A stretch of 64,000 nt of DNA from assembly GCA_029204225.1 (NCBI GenBank), contig CM055097.1:14455221-14519220 (forward strand). The letters are read 5' to 3'. Made by a program: the position numbers and the translations under genes. The notes beneath the pieces are model-generated. The model was given only the letters and a program-made list of their open reading frames with translations, was not told where the DNA came from and made no database searches. This document shows positions 1 to 9,122 of this stretch, piece by piece. Every line of letters begins with the position of its first letter. The stretch's first letter is position 1. This stretch comes from Diphasiastrum complanatum. Lineage: Eukaryota > Streptophyta > Lycopodiopsida > Lycopodiales > Lycopodiaceae.

Positions 1-175
1 TCGACTGCACGTCGGGACCCAACTGTGTTAGGCCCACCATGGCTATGGACCGTGCTGGGGCACACTACTCACACTGTCTTGCCCTGTTGGTCATGTACGT
101 TGGACACGACCCTGACTGTGGTATCTGACCTATCTGTGTTCTCTAGGGTTCGGCACTGGTTACGAGCTCGTAACA
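1..175 (-). repeat. Partial 3' LTR of gypsy copy 1
   Basis: Matches the end of the LTR at 5676-5999 and finishes with the same terminal palindrome GTTACGAGCTCGTAAC followed by A. The remainder lies left of the window. The adjacent purine-rich tract on the minus strand marks the 3' end of the element's internal region. Confidence 0.9.
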
Positions 176-186
176 CTCCCTCCCCC

Positions 187-3100
187 TTAAGAACCGTCTT
201 GGTCCTCTAACACAAAGTCTGGAAAAATTTTGCGAAGGACGCTGCCTCTTTCCCAAGTGGCATTCTCAACAGGCTGATCATTCCACTTAACCAGATATTC
301 TCGGTATAGAGTATGACGAGTCTGCGTCTCTCTACTATCAAGAATCTCCTCTGGTTCATGTGGAGGTTGTTGAGGATCCAATGGGAGAACTAGAACACTG
401 TCCCCTACCAGATTGTCTGATCTGGTTAAGGCTTTTCGTAACTGACTTACATGAAAGACTGGAAAAACCTTACTGTTGTGTGGGAGTTCTAGTTCATAGG
501 TGACCTCGCCTAGTCTCCTACTAATGGTAAAGGGACCACAATACCTTGGAGACAACTTAGCACACACTCCTGATTTGAGGGTTTTAGAGTCAACTGGGAC
601 TCTCAAGTAGACTTTCTCACCAGTGGAGAACTGCACATCCCGTCTGTGTGGATCTGCATAATGCCTGGCTCGATCCTGGGATTGTCTAATGCTACGCTTA
701 GCATGTTCTATCATCTGGTTTAGGTCTTCTAAAAAGTTTCTGGCTGCTTCAACTTTTTCTTGTTTAAACCCTACAGCTGTGGGTGAGCGTGGCTGAAAAC
801 CGTACATCAGCATAAATGGGCTGTATCCCGTAGCTGAATGTTTGGTACTGTTGTAAGCAAACTCTAATATCGAGAGATACTCCTCCCAATTAGTCTGCCT
901 CTTGCTGACGTATGCACGAAGCATATCCTCCAGCACTTGATTTACCCTTTCTGTTTGACCGTCCGTCTGTGGATGGTCGGTGGTACTCATATTAAGTTTA
1001 GTATGGAGATGATGGAATACTGCCTTCCAAAAATTTCCAGTAAACTTACTGTCCCGGTCGCTGACTATGCCGGAAGGTAGACCGTACAATTTAAATAGCC
1101 CGTCTACAAACAACCTCGCTAACTCTGGAGCTCTAACGGTTGTTTTGGTCGGAATAAAATGAGCCATTTTGGTCAGACGGTCAACTGTGACCCATATAGC
1201 GTCATTACCCTTTTGGGTTTTAGGCAGGCCTACTATAAAATCCATGGAGATACTCTCCCATTTACCAGCTGGTATTTCTAAGGGATGCAACAACCCTCCT
1301 GCCTTTAAACGCTCTGCTTTATTTACTTGACATTTCTGGCAACTGGTTACATACTGGTGGACGTCCTTTTTCATACTGGGCCAGAAAAATTGCCTACGAA
1401 GAAGCTCATAGGTCTTCTGTATGCCTGGGTGTCCCGCGCTAGGATTGTCATGACATTCATATAGGACCTACTGCCTATAATCCTCTGAATTGGGGACACA
1501 TACTCTATCTCTATAGAGCAAGTACTCATCCTGAATGGAATACTGTTTCCATTTGAATCCTTGAGTCAACTGACCCTCAACCACTGGGGTTTGCTTGGGT
1601 AATACAGGCTTAGAATCCTCAACGTCATCTGATGACGTATACTCGGACTCATCATCATCCTCAACGGAAGCTGCCGTATTCTTGGATGAACTGGCACCAG
1701 CCCCGGGAACTGGTTCTGGAGTCTGTAACTGTCTGTTCTGGACTGAGTTCCAGATAATAGAGAAGAATGCATCATGCTGGCATTTCCCTCTCAAGGACTC
1801 GAGTAACTCATTACGAATCTGAGTAAAACTCAGCTCGTTTATCATAGGCATTCTGCTAAGGGCATCTGCTACTGTATTGAATTTTCCACGCCTATATCTG
1901 ATAGACATGTCAAACTCTTGCATCAACTCTGCCCAACGAGCTTTCCGACCTCTAAGCTCAGGTTGATTGCAAAGGTATCTGAGACTCTCATGGTCTGTCA
2001 GGACCTCAAAGTTGGCACCATACAAATAATGCCTCCAAGTCTTAAGGGCATGGACTATAGAAAAGAGTTCCTTTTCATAGGCACTATACCTAGTCTGTGC
2101 TGGCTCGAGTTTTTTACTCTCGAACGCAACTGGTCGTCCACCCTGAGTTAGCACAGCACCTACTGCAAAGTCGCTAGCATCTGTTTCGACCACAAATGGC
2201 TGATTGGGGTCGACGACCGTTAAAACTAGTGCTGTAGCTAAGGCTGTTTTGAGAGCATCAAAGCTCTCCTGTTGTGCGGACTCCCAAATGAACTCCTTTC
2301 CCTTCCCCTTAAGGAGATTTGTCATAGGGACTGCTATCTGAGCATATTCCTTGACAAATCGTCTGTAATATCCCGCCAGACCAAGAAAGATTTGAAGTTC
2401 CAAAATATTCTGAGGTCTCAGCCAACTGAGTATGGCTTTAACCTTATTTGGGTCCATCTTAATCCCATCTGAAGAGATAATGTGACCCAAATATGCTACT
2501 TCTTCAACGAAGAATTCACACTTGGATTGTTTAGCATAAAGCTTATGCTTTCTAAGCAGTCGAAACACCTTTCTGAGGTGTTTTAGATGCTCCTTCCTCG
2601 TTTTGCTGTAGACGAGGATGTCATCTAAAAATACGACTACAAACTTACCCAAGTATGGTCTGAGGACACTGTTCATCAAGGTCATAAAGGTAGCTGGAGC
2701 ATTTGTGAGCCCAAATGGCATCACCTTAAATTCATAATGACCGTGACGAGTCCTAAAAGCTGTTTTCGAGACATCTTTCGATTTTATACGGACTTGATGA
2801 TATCCCGATCTGAGGTCTATTTTGCTGAAAAACTTAGCCCCGTCGAGTTGATCAAACAACTCGTCTGCCCGAGGCATAGGGTATTTATTCTTAATTGTCA
2901 CTTTATTGAGGGCTCTGTAATCTACGCAAAGACGCATAGACCCCTCTTTCTTTTTCACCAATAGGACTGGTGAGGCCCATGGTGAACTACTGGTCTGAAT
3001 TTGGCCTTTCCCAAGATAGTCTGTTAACTGCCTAGTTATTTCTTCATCCTCTGTTCGGCTGACCCGATACGGAGGTTTAGAAACAGGTGCTGTACCTGGT

Positions 3101-4965
3101 ACTAGGTTTATTACATGATCTACCTCTCTGCTAGGTGGTAAACCATGTGGCAAATCTTCAGGAAAAACATCTTTAAATTTAGACAATAAAGTTTCTAATT
3201 TACTGATTTTCTGCTGAATAGAACTGGAAATAGAAACTTCAGGAATAAACTGAAAGTCACATAAGAATACCTGATGGTCTTCGTCTCCGATTAGCTGACA
3301 GAGCTCTGAACTGCAGACCATAGGGCTGTTGGGAACATCATGCTCCCCATGCAACTGGATCTCTCGGCCTTTATACTGAAAGCTGAGGGTGTTCTCCTGA
3401 TAGTTTCTGTGGAGGGAAGGTCCTAAACTGTAGAGCCAATCTCTCCCGAGAACAATGTCTGTTCGATCCAGGTGCATTATCTGAAAGTTTATTTCATCTT
3501 GGTACCCCTGAATACCAAGATTTAACTTACTTACCATAGTTTCCCATATTTTTTTATCTTCACCCTTAGCTAATGAAACTATGTACCTATGCTGACTAGG
3601 TACTTCTGGTAGTTTAAGCTTTTTAACCAGGGTGTGGTTGATGAAATTATGGGTTGCCCCATCATCAACCATGACTCTTACTGACTGGTTACCAACTTTC
3701 CCATGCATACGTAATAGGTCATGCGGCCCAAAGCTGAAGGGTCTCGCTAGCATTGCAGAGGTGAGCTGGCAACAGTGTTCATGATCTTCATGATACACTT
3801 TGATCTCGGAAGCTGCCGAGTTACTGGGGAAACATACAGTTTGAACAAGATGAACTTGTTTTTTATCTTTTTTAGTGAAAGGCCCCTTGGGACACTGTCT
3901 GACTGTGTGTCCCTTGCCCATACACACAAAGCACAAACGTTCTTATTTGGCTTTCTCAAAATCATCTGGTTTTAAGGGCTGTATGAGTGAAGGGCGTTTT
4001 TGAGGAGCTTCACCTTTAAATTTATCTTCTTTCTTTCTTTTTAAAAATTTCTTTTTAAATTGAAAGTCTTTCTGAGGAAGCTGCTCAGAAAGTGGTTGTT
4101 GTCTCGCTCTCTTCCTACCCACTGAATCATCATAGATTTGAGCATATCTGAGAGCTTGCTCAAGGGTAGTAGGCGAGTTTCTCTGGACCTCTACTTTATA
4201 TTCATCTTTGAGGCCACGGACAAATCCCCTGATTTTTTGATAGTCATCCATATTTTTAATCTTTAAAATTGCCTCTCGATACTGCGAGATATATTGGATG
4301 AGGGACTTGTCCATTACTGTTCTTTCCCAGGCTTCCCAGGCTCTATCAAGTTCATTCTCTGGTAGAAATTCTCTTAGGAAAGCTTCTTCAAAAGCTTTCC
4401 ATGACCGGGGAGTCTGCCCAGTCTCTTGGAGATTTAACCACCACTTATAGGCCATAGGCCCTAAAGAAAGACTGGCCTCAATTGCTTGCAAATGGTCAGG
4501 GGTCTGTTTAAGAGCATGAATGTTCTTCCATTTGCTGAGGAAGGTTTGTAGAATATCTGCATTTCTATCCTTCTCTTCCCCATTAAAAGTAGGAGGCTTT
4601 AAATCTTTAAAAACACTGGGGTGAGACCGTAAAGTCTCACCCGAAACTGATGGAAGTGGAGAAGGGGATAACTGAGAAGTGGAGGGAAGGCTTCCTTTCG
4701 CGGAGCTCAAAATCAAGTTTTTGAGTTCAGCGAACGAGTCGTCCACACTGGACTTGAAATTGGCTAATGCCAGCTTCAGTTCATCCACTTCTGTTACCAA
4801 TTGGAGGAACTGCTCCTTGGTAACCAGTTCGTCGAGTTCTTCGGCGAACTGTTCCTGTTCTTCTACTTCCATGGGTTCCTTCCCTTTTCTGTAAGCCAAG
4901 GCTTCTGTTTCAAGTTCGTCGAAGCCTCTCTCCTGGGGTTGATCAGGTCCCTGAGGAGTGGTCAT
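187..4965 (-). pseudogene. gag-pol polyprotein of gypsy copy 1 (two stop codons)
   Basis: One frame of about 1592 codons. Gag occupies 4965-3943, with a retrotransposon-gag domain. Next come a CCHC zinc knuckle (C-x2-C-x4-H-x4-C, near 3930), an aspartic protease with VDDGATHNF near 3670, and RT with FLDDILVYS near 2620. RNase H follows with VVETDASDF near 2190, then integrase with a CQKC finger and a D,D,E catalytic triad ([22 protein letters not shown]). It ends in a chromodomain (EYLVKWNDQPVENATWE) at about 330-240. Compared with the 19.1-kb copy it carries two nonsense codons. One is CAA to TAA at 3943-3945, between gag and the zinc knuckle. The other is CAG to TAG at 1468-1470, before integrase. 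The protease has D-D-G where D-S/T-G is usual, and both copies share this. It is otherwise unusually intact, so insertion was probably recent. Confidence 0.92.
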
Positions 4966-5660
4966 CTTCGAAACTAAAAGAGAGCTACCTTAACTTCTGA
5001 AGGAAAAAAGTCTAAAAGACTAATTTACAACTGTACAAGGGAAAGGAAAGATGACTTAGCTGTTTCTGAGGACTGTACTTCCAAAGAAAGAATGAAGAGG
5101 AACCCTTTCAGCTCTTTTCCCCAAAATTTCAGACCTGCTGTTCCGAAAAATGCCAGTTTGAAGCTTCAAAACGGTGCTAAATTTCCCGGTTTTTTGATGA
5201 TAGTAGCTCACTGGTCTGATAGGAATCCTCTTGCTCCAAATCTCTGACGTTGGGGCCCAAAAACTTGTTGAAAAACCAGATTTTCAGAAGTATTGGCAGC
5301 GCTGGCCCTGCTCCTCTTTTTTGGCTTCAAACTCGCTGAGAACCAGTAACTTTTTCCCTGGAAATCGGATGTAGGTCTCTGACTGTACAGCGATGGAGGT
5401 GCTGGCTTCTTCCTACTCTAATTTCGCTGGGAAAACTATAGAGAATCCTCTCAACTCAGTGGGAAACAGCTGTTTTTTCAGCGAGTTACCTACACTTGGA
5501 ATCTGACTCCTTGCTACTGTGATTTCTCAGTGGAAATCAGAAGTTTGAAGGCTGCTCCTACAGCGATCCTCCTCGTCTATTCCTCTCTGAGAATCTGAGA
5601 AACACTTCCTATCTTCTGATAGCTTTCTCTACTACTGTCCTGAACTCCCTAGGATGGAGA
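4966..5660 (-). other. 5' untranslated leader of gypsy copy 1
   Basis: About 700 bases between the primer-binding site and the gag ATG. I see no reading frame. It aligns with the leader of the second copy (19488-20378), including the stretch just upstream of gag. Confidence 0.75.
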
Positions 5661-5675
5661 TGGCTCTGATACCAG

Positions 5676-5999
5676 TGTAATAGATCCTAACACCACAGTA
5701 GGGCAAACACTAACTGATCCACCCAACCTTGCCTACTCCCTGATATAGAGTAAGCCCCTCCTAGCCCAGTGTGAGGACTGGTAGCATGCAACTGCCAAGT
5801 GTCGGCCACGTGGCACTGACGTGGTCGACTGCACGTCGGGACCCAACTGTGTTAGGCCCGCCATGGCTATGGACCGTGTTGGGGCACACTACTCACACTG
5901 TCTTGCCCTGTTGGTCATGTACGCTGGACACGACCCTGACTGTGGTATCTGACCTATCTGTGTTCTCTAGGGTTCGGCACTGGTTACGAGCTCGTAACA
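5676..5999 (-). repeat. 5' LTR of gypsy copy 1 (324 bp)
   Basis: Starts with TG and ends with CA on the minus strand. It is 34 bp shorter than the 358-bp LTRs of the plus-strand copy because a block after the tgttaggcc motif is missing. The minus-strand PBS (5661-5674) lies immediately inside it. Confidence 0.9.
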
Positions 6000-7108
6000 C
6001 GTAGAGGCTCCATCTCTCTAGACAAGGACTCAACCCTATCACTCAGCATGTGTGTGCAGACAACCTCTGAACTAGGGACTCTCCAGCTAGGGCTGACAGA
6101 CTGTGCAAGGCGGAAAGCCCTTCTGAAGGGCTCAGAATCGGTGATGGCAAAAGGTAGGTTCAGCTCGTAAATCAAACTGGCCACGGCCTGTGTGGCCTCT
6201 CTGTCCATGTGCGGCTGATGTGCGCCGCAAATGGTCTGCTGCACAAGGGCTCTACCTGGTGGGCGACGAGTGGTGGACCTCCAGCGTGGTGCACCAACCG
6301 TGACGGGAATGGATGATGACGCGACAGGCTGGGCACTAGTGGATGCATCGGCTATAGACGTGGAATGGGGAGAGTGGGATGCACTGGCAGGCATGGGTGC
6401 AACAGCGTAAGTGGGGTGCACTGGTGGAGGGGCAACATCTGGCATGGGATACGAAAACTGCTGGCTAGGGAGGTCATCCGGATGGGAAGGGAGGGAGGAA
6501 GGGATCTCATCCACATCCTCGAAGGCCTCCTCAGTAGCATCCTGGGCCTGCTCGGGTGGCGGAGAGTCCATGAGAAAATCGTAAACTGGGGGCGTGCGAG
6601 CAACAGGACGTGGTGGTGGAACCGCAGTGGCAACTGGCGGACGCGAGGGGACGGGATCAACCGGAATGGGTGCAGATGGGGGTGCGTGTGGCAGAACTGT
6701 CTGAGGGGGATGAGGGGCAAAGGGAATAGACAAGGATGCACTCCCTCTCCTCGTGCGTGCCAGCCAAGCAGGCAGCAACTCTGGGTCAGCCACATAAGGA
6801 GTGGTGCAAAACCGGAGAACGCCCTCCGAAATGGTGTTCTCCCCCGCCACGAGACGTGGCTCGTAGGTGTCCAGTAGTCGCTGCCTGTCGGGGATGGACA
6901 TGCTGCCACAAGGGGCAACATTTAAGGTGCCACCATTTTTGGCGCGTGCACCGAGCAGGTGGCCTTTAAGGCGAGTGAGGGACGCAACAAATTCGACTAG
7001 GCAGTATCGGCAACGCACGATCTTCTGACCGGTCTTGTTGGTCTTGTCGGCAACCCGCCTGACAACGTCCACCTCGTCCCACAGACCGAAAAGGTCGGAT
7101 TGCACCAT
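6000..7108 (-). pseudogene. hAT transposase exon 1, copy C (truncated by gypsy LTR)
   Basis: An open frame from the ATG at 7108 encodes a BED-type zinc finger (VRCRYC then LKGHLLG, residues about 32-55). A proline-rich linker rich in PPPRP runs over residues about 130-260. Then comes the start of the conserved transposase region (about 290-370). The frame runs uninterrupted into the gypsy LTR at 5999, where coding similarity stops. Unlike copy A it has CAG, not TAG, at the position equivalent to 12657. That supports copy A's stop being a later mutation. Confidence 0.85.
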
Positions 7109-7425
7109 TGCGATGGAGAAAACTAGGGAAAAAATGCAGATGAAGCTAGAGCTGGAAGGATGGAATGCCAGAAAAAAAAACAGTAGGGTTCACTGTTCGA
7201 GAGACGCTGATAATGGGCGAAAGCAGGGCGAAGCAAATCAGATGCAAGGCAGGGCGTTGCGTGGGCGAACGGCGACGCAAGGATTGAAGGCAGGCAGGCA
7301 AAAACAGCAGCGATGGCAGGGCGGAGAGGGTGCAAAAAAATTTCAGACGAAATGCGAGGGGGGCGTGTAGGTTTAGGTAAAAAAAAAATTAAAAAAATAT
7401 TAAATAATAAATATATTATTATATT

Positions 7426-7512
7426 GTGGTACCGTGGTACCATCATGGTACCACGGTACCAGTATGGTCCCGCGGTACGGGATCCGCAGTACCCAGTACC
7501 GCGGGACCTATG
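7426..7512. repeat. GGTACC palindrome array at the right end of copy C
   Basis: Repeated GGTACC and CCGCGG palindromes within 85 bp of the CATAG terminus. Comparable arrays occur at 13714-13819 and 27163-27215 (the same end in the other copies), and at 7570-7672 and 14749-14835 (the opposite end). hAT transposases usually bind short subterminal repeats, so these are likely binding sites (inference). Confidence 0.7.
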
Positions 7513-7568
7513 ATATATACATATACATATATATATATACATATACATATATATATATATATATATAT
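7513..7568. repeat. TA-rich microsatellite shared by copies C and A
   Basis: Fifty-six bases of (TA)n with a few ACATA interruptions. Copy C ends at 7512 and copy A begins at 7569, so one tract serves both elements. Eight bases on either side of copy A (7561-7568 and 13820-13827) both read atatatat. This fits an 8-bp hAT duplication but is uninformative in a microsatellite. Confidence 0.9.
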
Positions 7569-7812
7569 CATAGTACCCTCTGGTACCGCTGGTATGGTAC
7601 CGCCGGTACCATATCAGTGGTACCGCCGGTACGGTACCGCCCTGGGATCCGCGGTACCAGGGCGGTACCATTTTTAATATTTTTTTTTATTTTTTAATAT
7701 ATTTTTAGTAATTTTTTTTTGCATATTAACTACCAAAAAAGGACAAAAAAAAGTAAAAAAAGGGGGTTCTGGGTGTAAAAAAAGAGGGTACAGTACATGA
7801 TGCAGGGGACTG

Positions 7813-8000
7813 TTGCAGTGGCACATGGGCACTGCGAGTGAGCAGACCGAGGGGCCAATGGGAGACCAACACAGGGGGGTAGCATCACATGGGGGCAAGT
7901 ACAGAGGCACATGGGCATTGTGGGTGAGCAGACCATGGGCCCAATGGGAGACCAACACAGGGGGGAGCATCACATGGGGGCAGGTACAGAGGCACATGGA
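7813..8000. repeat. 86-bp subterminal tandem repeat, copy A
   Basis: Slightly more than two units of about 86 bp. Each contains gcacatgggc, an agcagacc block, a ggccaatgggag-like block and catcacatggggg. Units start near 7821, 7907 and 7992. Copy B has the same array at about 14985-15200. The arrays lie between the GGTACC palindromes and the small plus-strand gene. Confidence 0.75.
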
Positions 8001-8037
8001 GGGATGATGGGGATCCACATGGCCGATCAGGTTGTGG

Positions 8038-8048
8038 GGATAAATAGG
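8038..8048 (+). promoter_or_regulatory. TATA-like box upstream of the small hAT gene, copy A
   Basis: The sequence ggataaatagg lies about 180 bp before the ATG at 8220. Copy B keeps the core taaataggcactcac at 15247 on. Conservation in two diverged copies suggests a plus-strand promoter; no transcript evidence is available here. Confidence 0.45.
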
Positions 8049-8219
8049 CACTCACAATGCCATTGTGGTCGGCATTTTCAGAGGCTGTGAGAGGGCTAGT
8101 GATAGACAGTGAGAGAGCAAGCGAGAGCCGGTGACAAGCTGTGAGAGGCTGTTTGAGAGCCAGGGTGCTGTGAGAGGGTGTTCAAGGATCAGGGTGCTGT
8201 GAGGAGAAGGTCGATCGAG

Positions 8220-8585
8220 ATGGCTGAGCGCATACCACTGAAGCCCGAGGGCGAAGCCAGGAGAAAGCTTGAGGAAGATATCTGAAGGCACAACGAGAGG
8301 CATCGGAAGCAAGAGGCAGATATCCGAGAGATGCTGCGACAGACTCGACAGAGAAATCCGGAACCGGAGCCACCCGCCCCCGCTGTGGATCCTGTCCCCG
8401 CTGTCGAGCTGGATCTGGATGAGCAAATCAGAATGAATTTCACACGACGGCAGCTCATCATGGTCAGGGAAAGGGCGGCCAGACGTCGGGCTACCCAGGA
8501 GGCAGCTCGGGCTAACCGGGAGGCAGAGCAAGAGCGACAAAACAATGCACCAGACGAGGGCGAGGAGTCGGTGGAGGATCAGTGA
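8220..8585 (+). CDS. Small accessory reading frame of the hAT element, copy A
   Basis: From ATG 8220 the frame is 121 codons plus stop, with one in-frame TGA at codon 22 (8283-8285). An internal ATG at 8331 gives 84 uninterrupted residues: a short Pro-rich stretch (NPEPEPPAPAV), then a basic, Arg/Glu/Ala-rich segment (RERAARRRATQEAARANREA) likely to be helical, and an acidic end. Copy B keeps the same length and frame (15358-15723) and the same codon-22 TGA, so either the protein starts at the internal ATG or the stop is ancestral. It is convergent with the transposase gene. I do not recognise the protein. Many autonomous DNA transposons carry a second gene of regulatory or DNA-binding type; that role here is inference. 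Confidence 0.5.
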
Positions 8586-9122
8586 GGGATGTTTAGAATA
8601 GATGAGGTCCACCCGTATGTGGCGGACTGTTGCTATGTAGTTTTCGGCAGTTTATGGTGCAGCAAATAACTAGATGGCTGATTAAAAAAATGACAGTATA
8701 TGTGATGTTATCCTGATACAACGGTTGAATATATACATAGTTGTTTTTTGTGCAACGCGAGCCTGGTCATGTAAGATGCAATGTCTGTAATTTTTTTAAA
8801 TGCAGATGTATTACATGTGTTTATGAAATGCCGTTTGGGGTGTAGGGTGATTGTTGTGCTCATGATGTAGGTGCATATATGTGAAGCTAGCATTCACTTC
8901 AAACGAAATTAAATGAAAATAAGATTCAGACACGCACATAGAATTCTTCAACATAAAATAAAGCATCACATGTACAGAGCGACATACGCACAATGTGCAA
9001 CAAATAATGTAGGCCAAACACTATATATAATGTGAAAAATCATCTGAGTACAATGGTAGACCGTCTGCTAGAGACAAACTACTGAAACTAAAACAACAGA
9101 GCCACAATCAATGCTCTAGCTC
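8586..9122. other. Intergenic spacer between the two convergent hAT genes
   Basis: AT-rich and without a supported reading frame. It contains the 3' flanks of both the small plus-strand gene and the transposase gene. It is conserved in copy B (15724-16220), with the same blocks tgtgtttatgaaatgc and tttttgtgcaacgc, so it may carry the two polyadenylation regions. Confidence 0.5.

Larger units (their letters stand above)
1..5999 (-). mobile_element. Ty3/gypsy chromovirus, copy 1 (minus strand, cut by window edge)
   Basis: A chromodomain-bearing LTR retrotransposon read right to left. Its 5' LTR is at 5676-5999, the primer-binding site at 5661-5674 (complementary to initiator Met-tRNA), gag-pol at 4965-187, the polypurine tract at 176-188, and the 3' LTR is the partial copy at 1-175. 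It is closely similar over its whole length to the plus-strand copy at 19116-25502. It sits inside a hAT transposase gene (copy C), whose exon resumes at 6001. The 5-bp target duplication cannot be checked because the left boundary is outside the window. The bases after the right LTR (6000-6004) read cgtag, matching the equivalent hAT position cgcag except for one transition. Confidence 0.93.
6000..7512 (-). mobile_element. TA-tract hAT element, copy C (5' part only)
   Basis: This is the transposase-promoter end of the hAT family also seen at 7569-13819 and 14748-27215. Its terminus is CATAG at 7508-7512 (minus-strand reading CATAGGTCCCGCGG), next to a TA tract. GGTACC palindromes fill 7430-7500. 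The rest of the element is cut off by the gypsy insertion ending at 5999 and would continue left of the window. Confidence 0.85.

Noticed and set aside
7426-7697. Overlapping Tyr/Ile-rich frames on both strands
   Set aside because: They arise from TA repeats and GGTACC palindromes and carry no protein signal.
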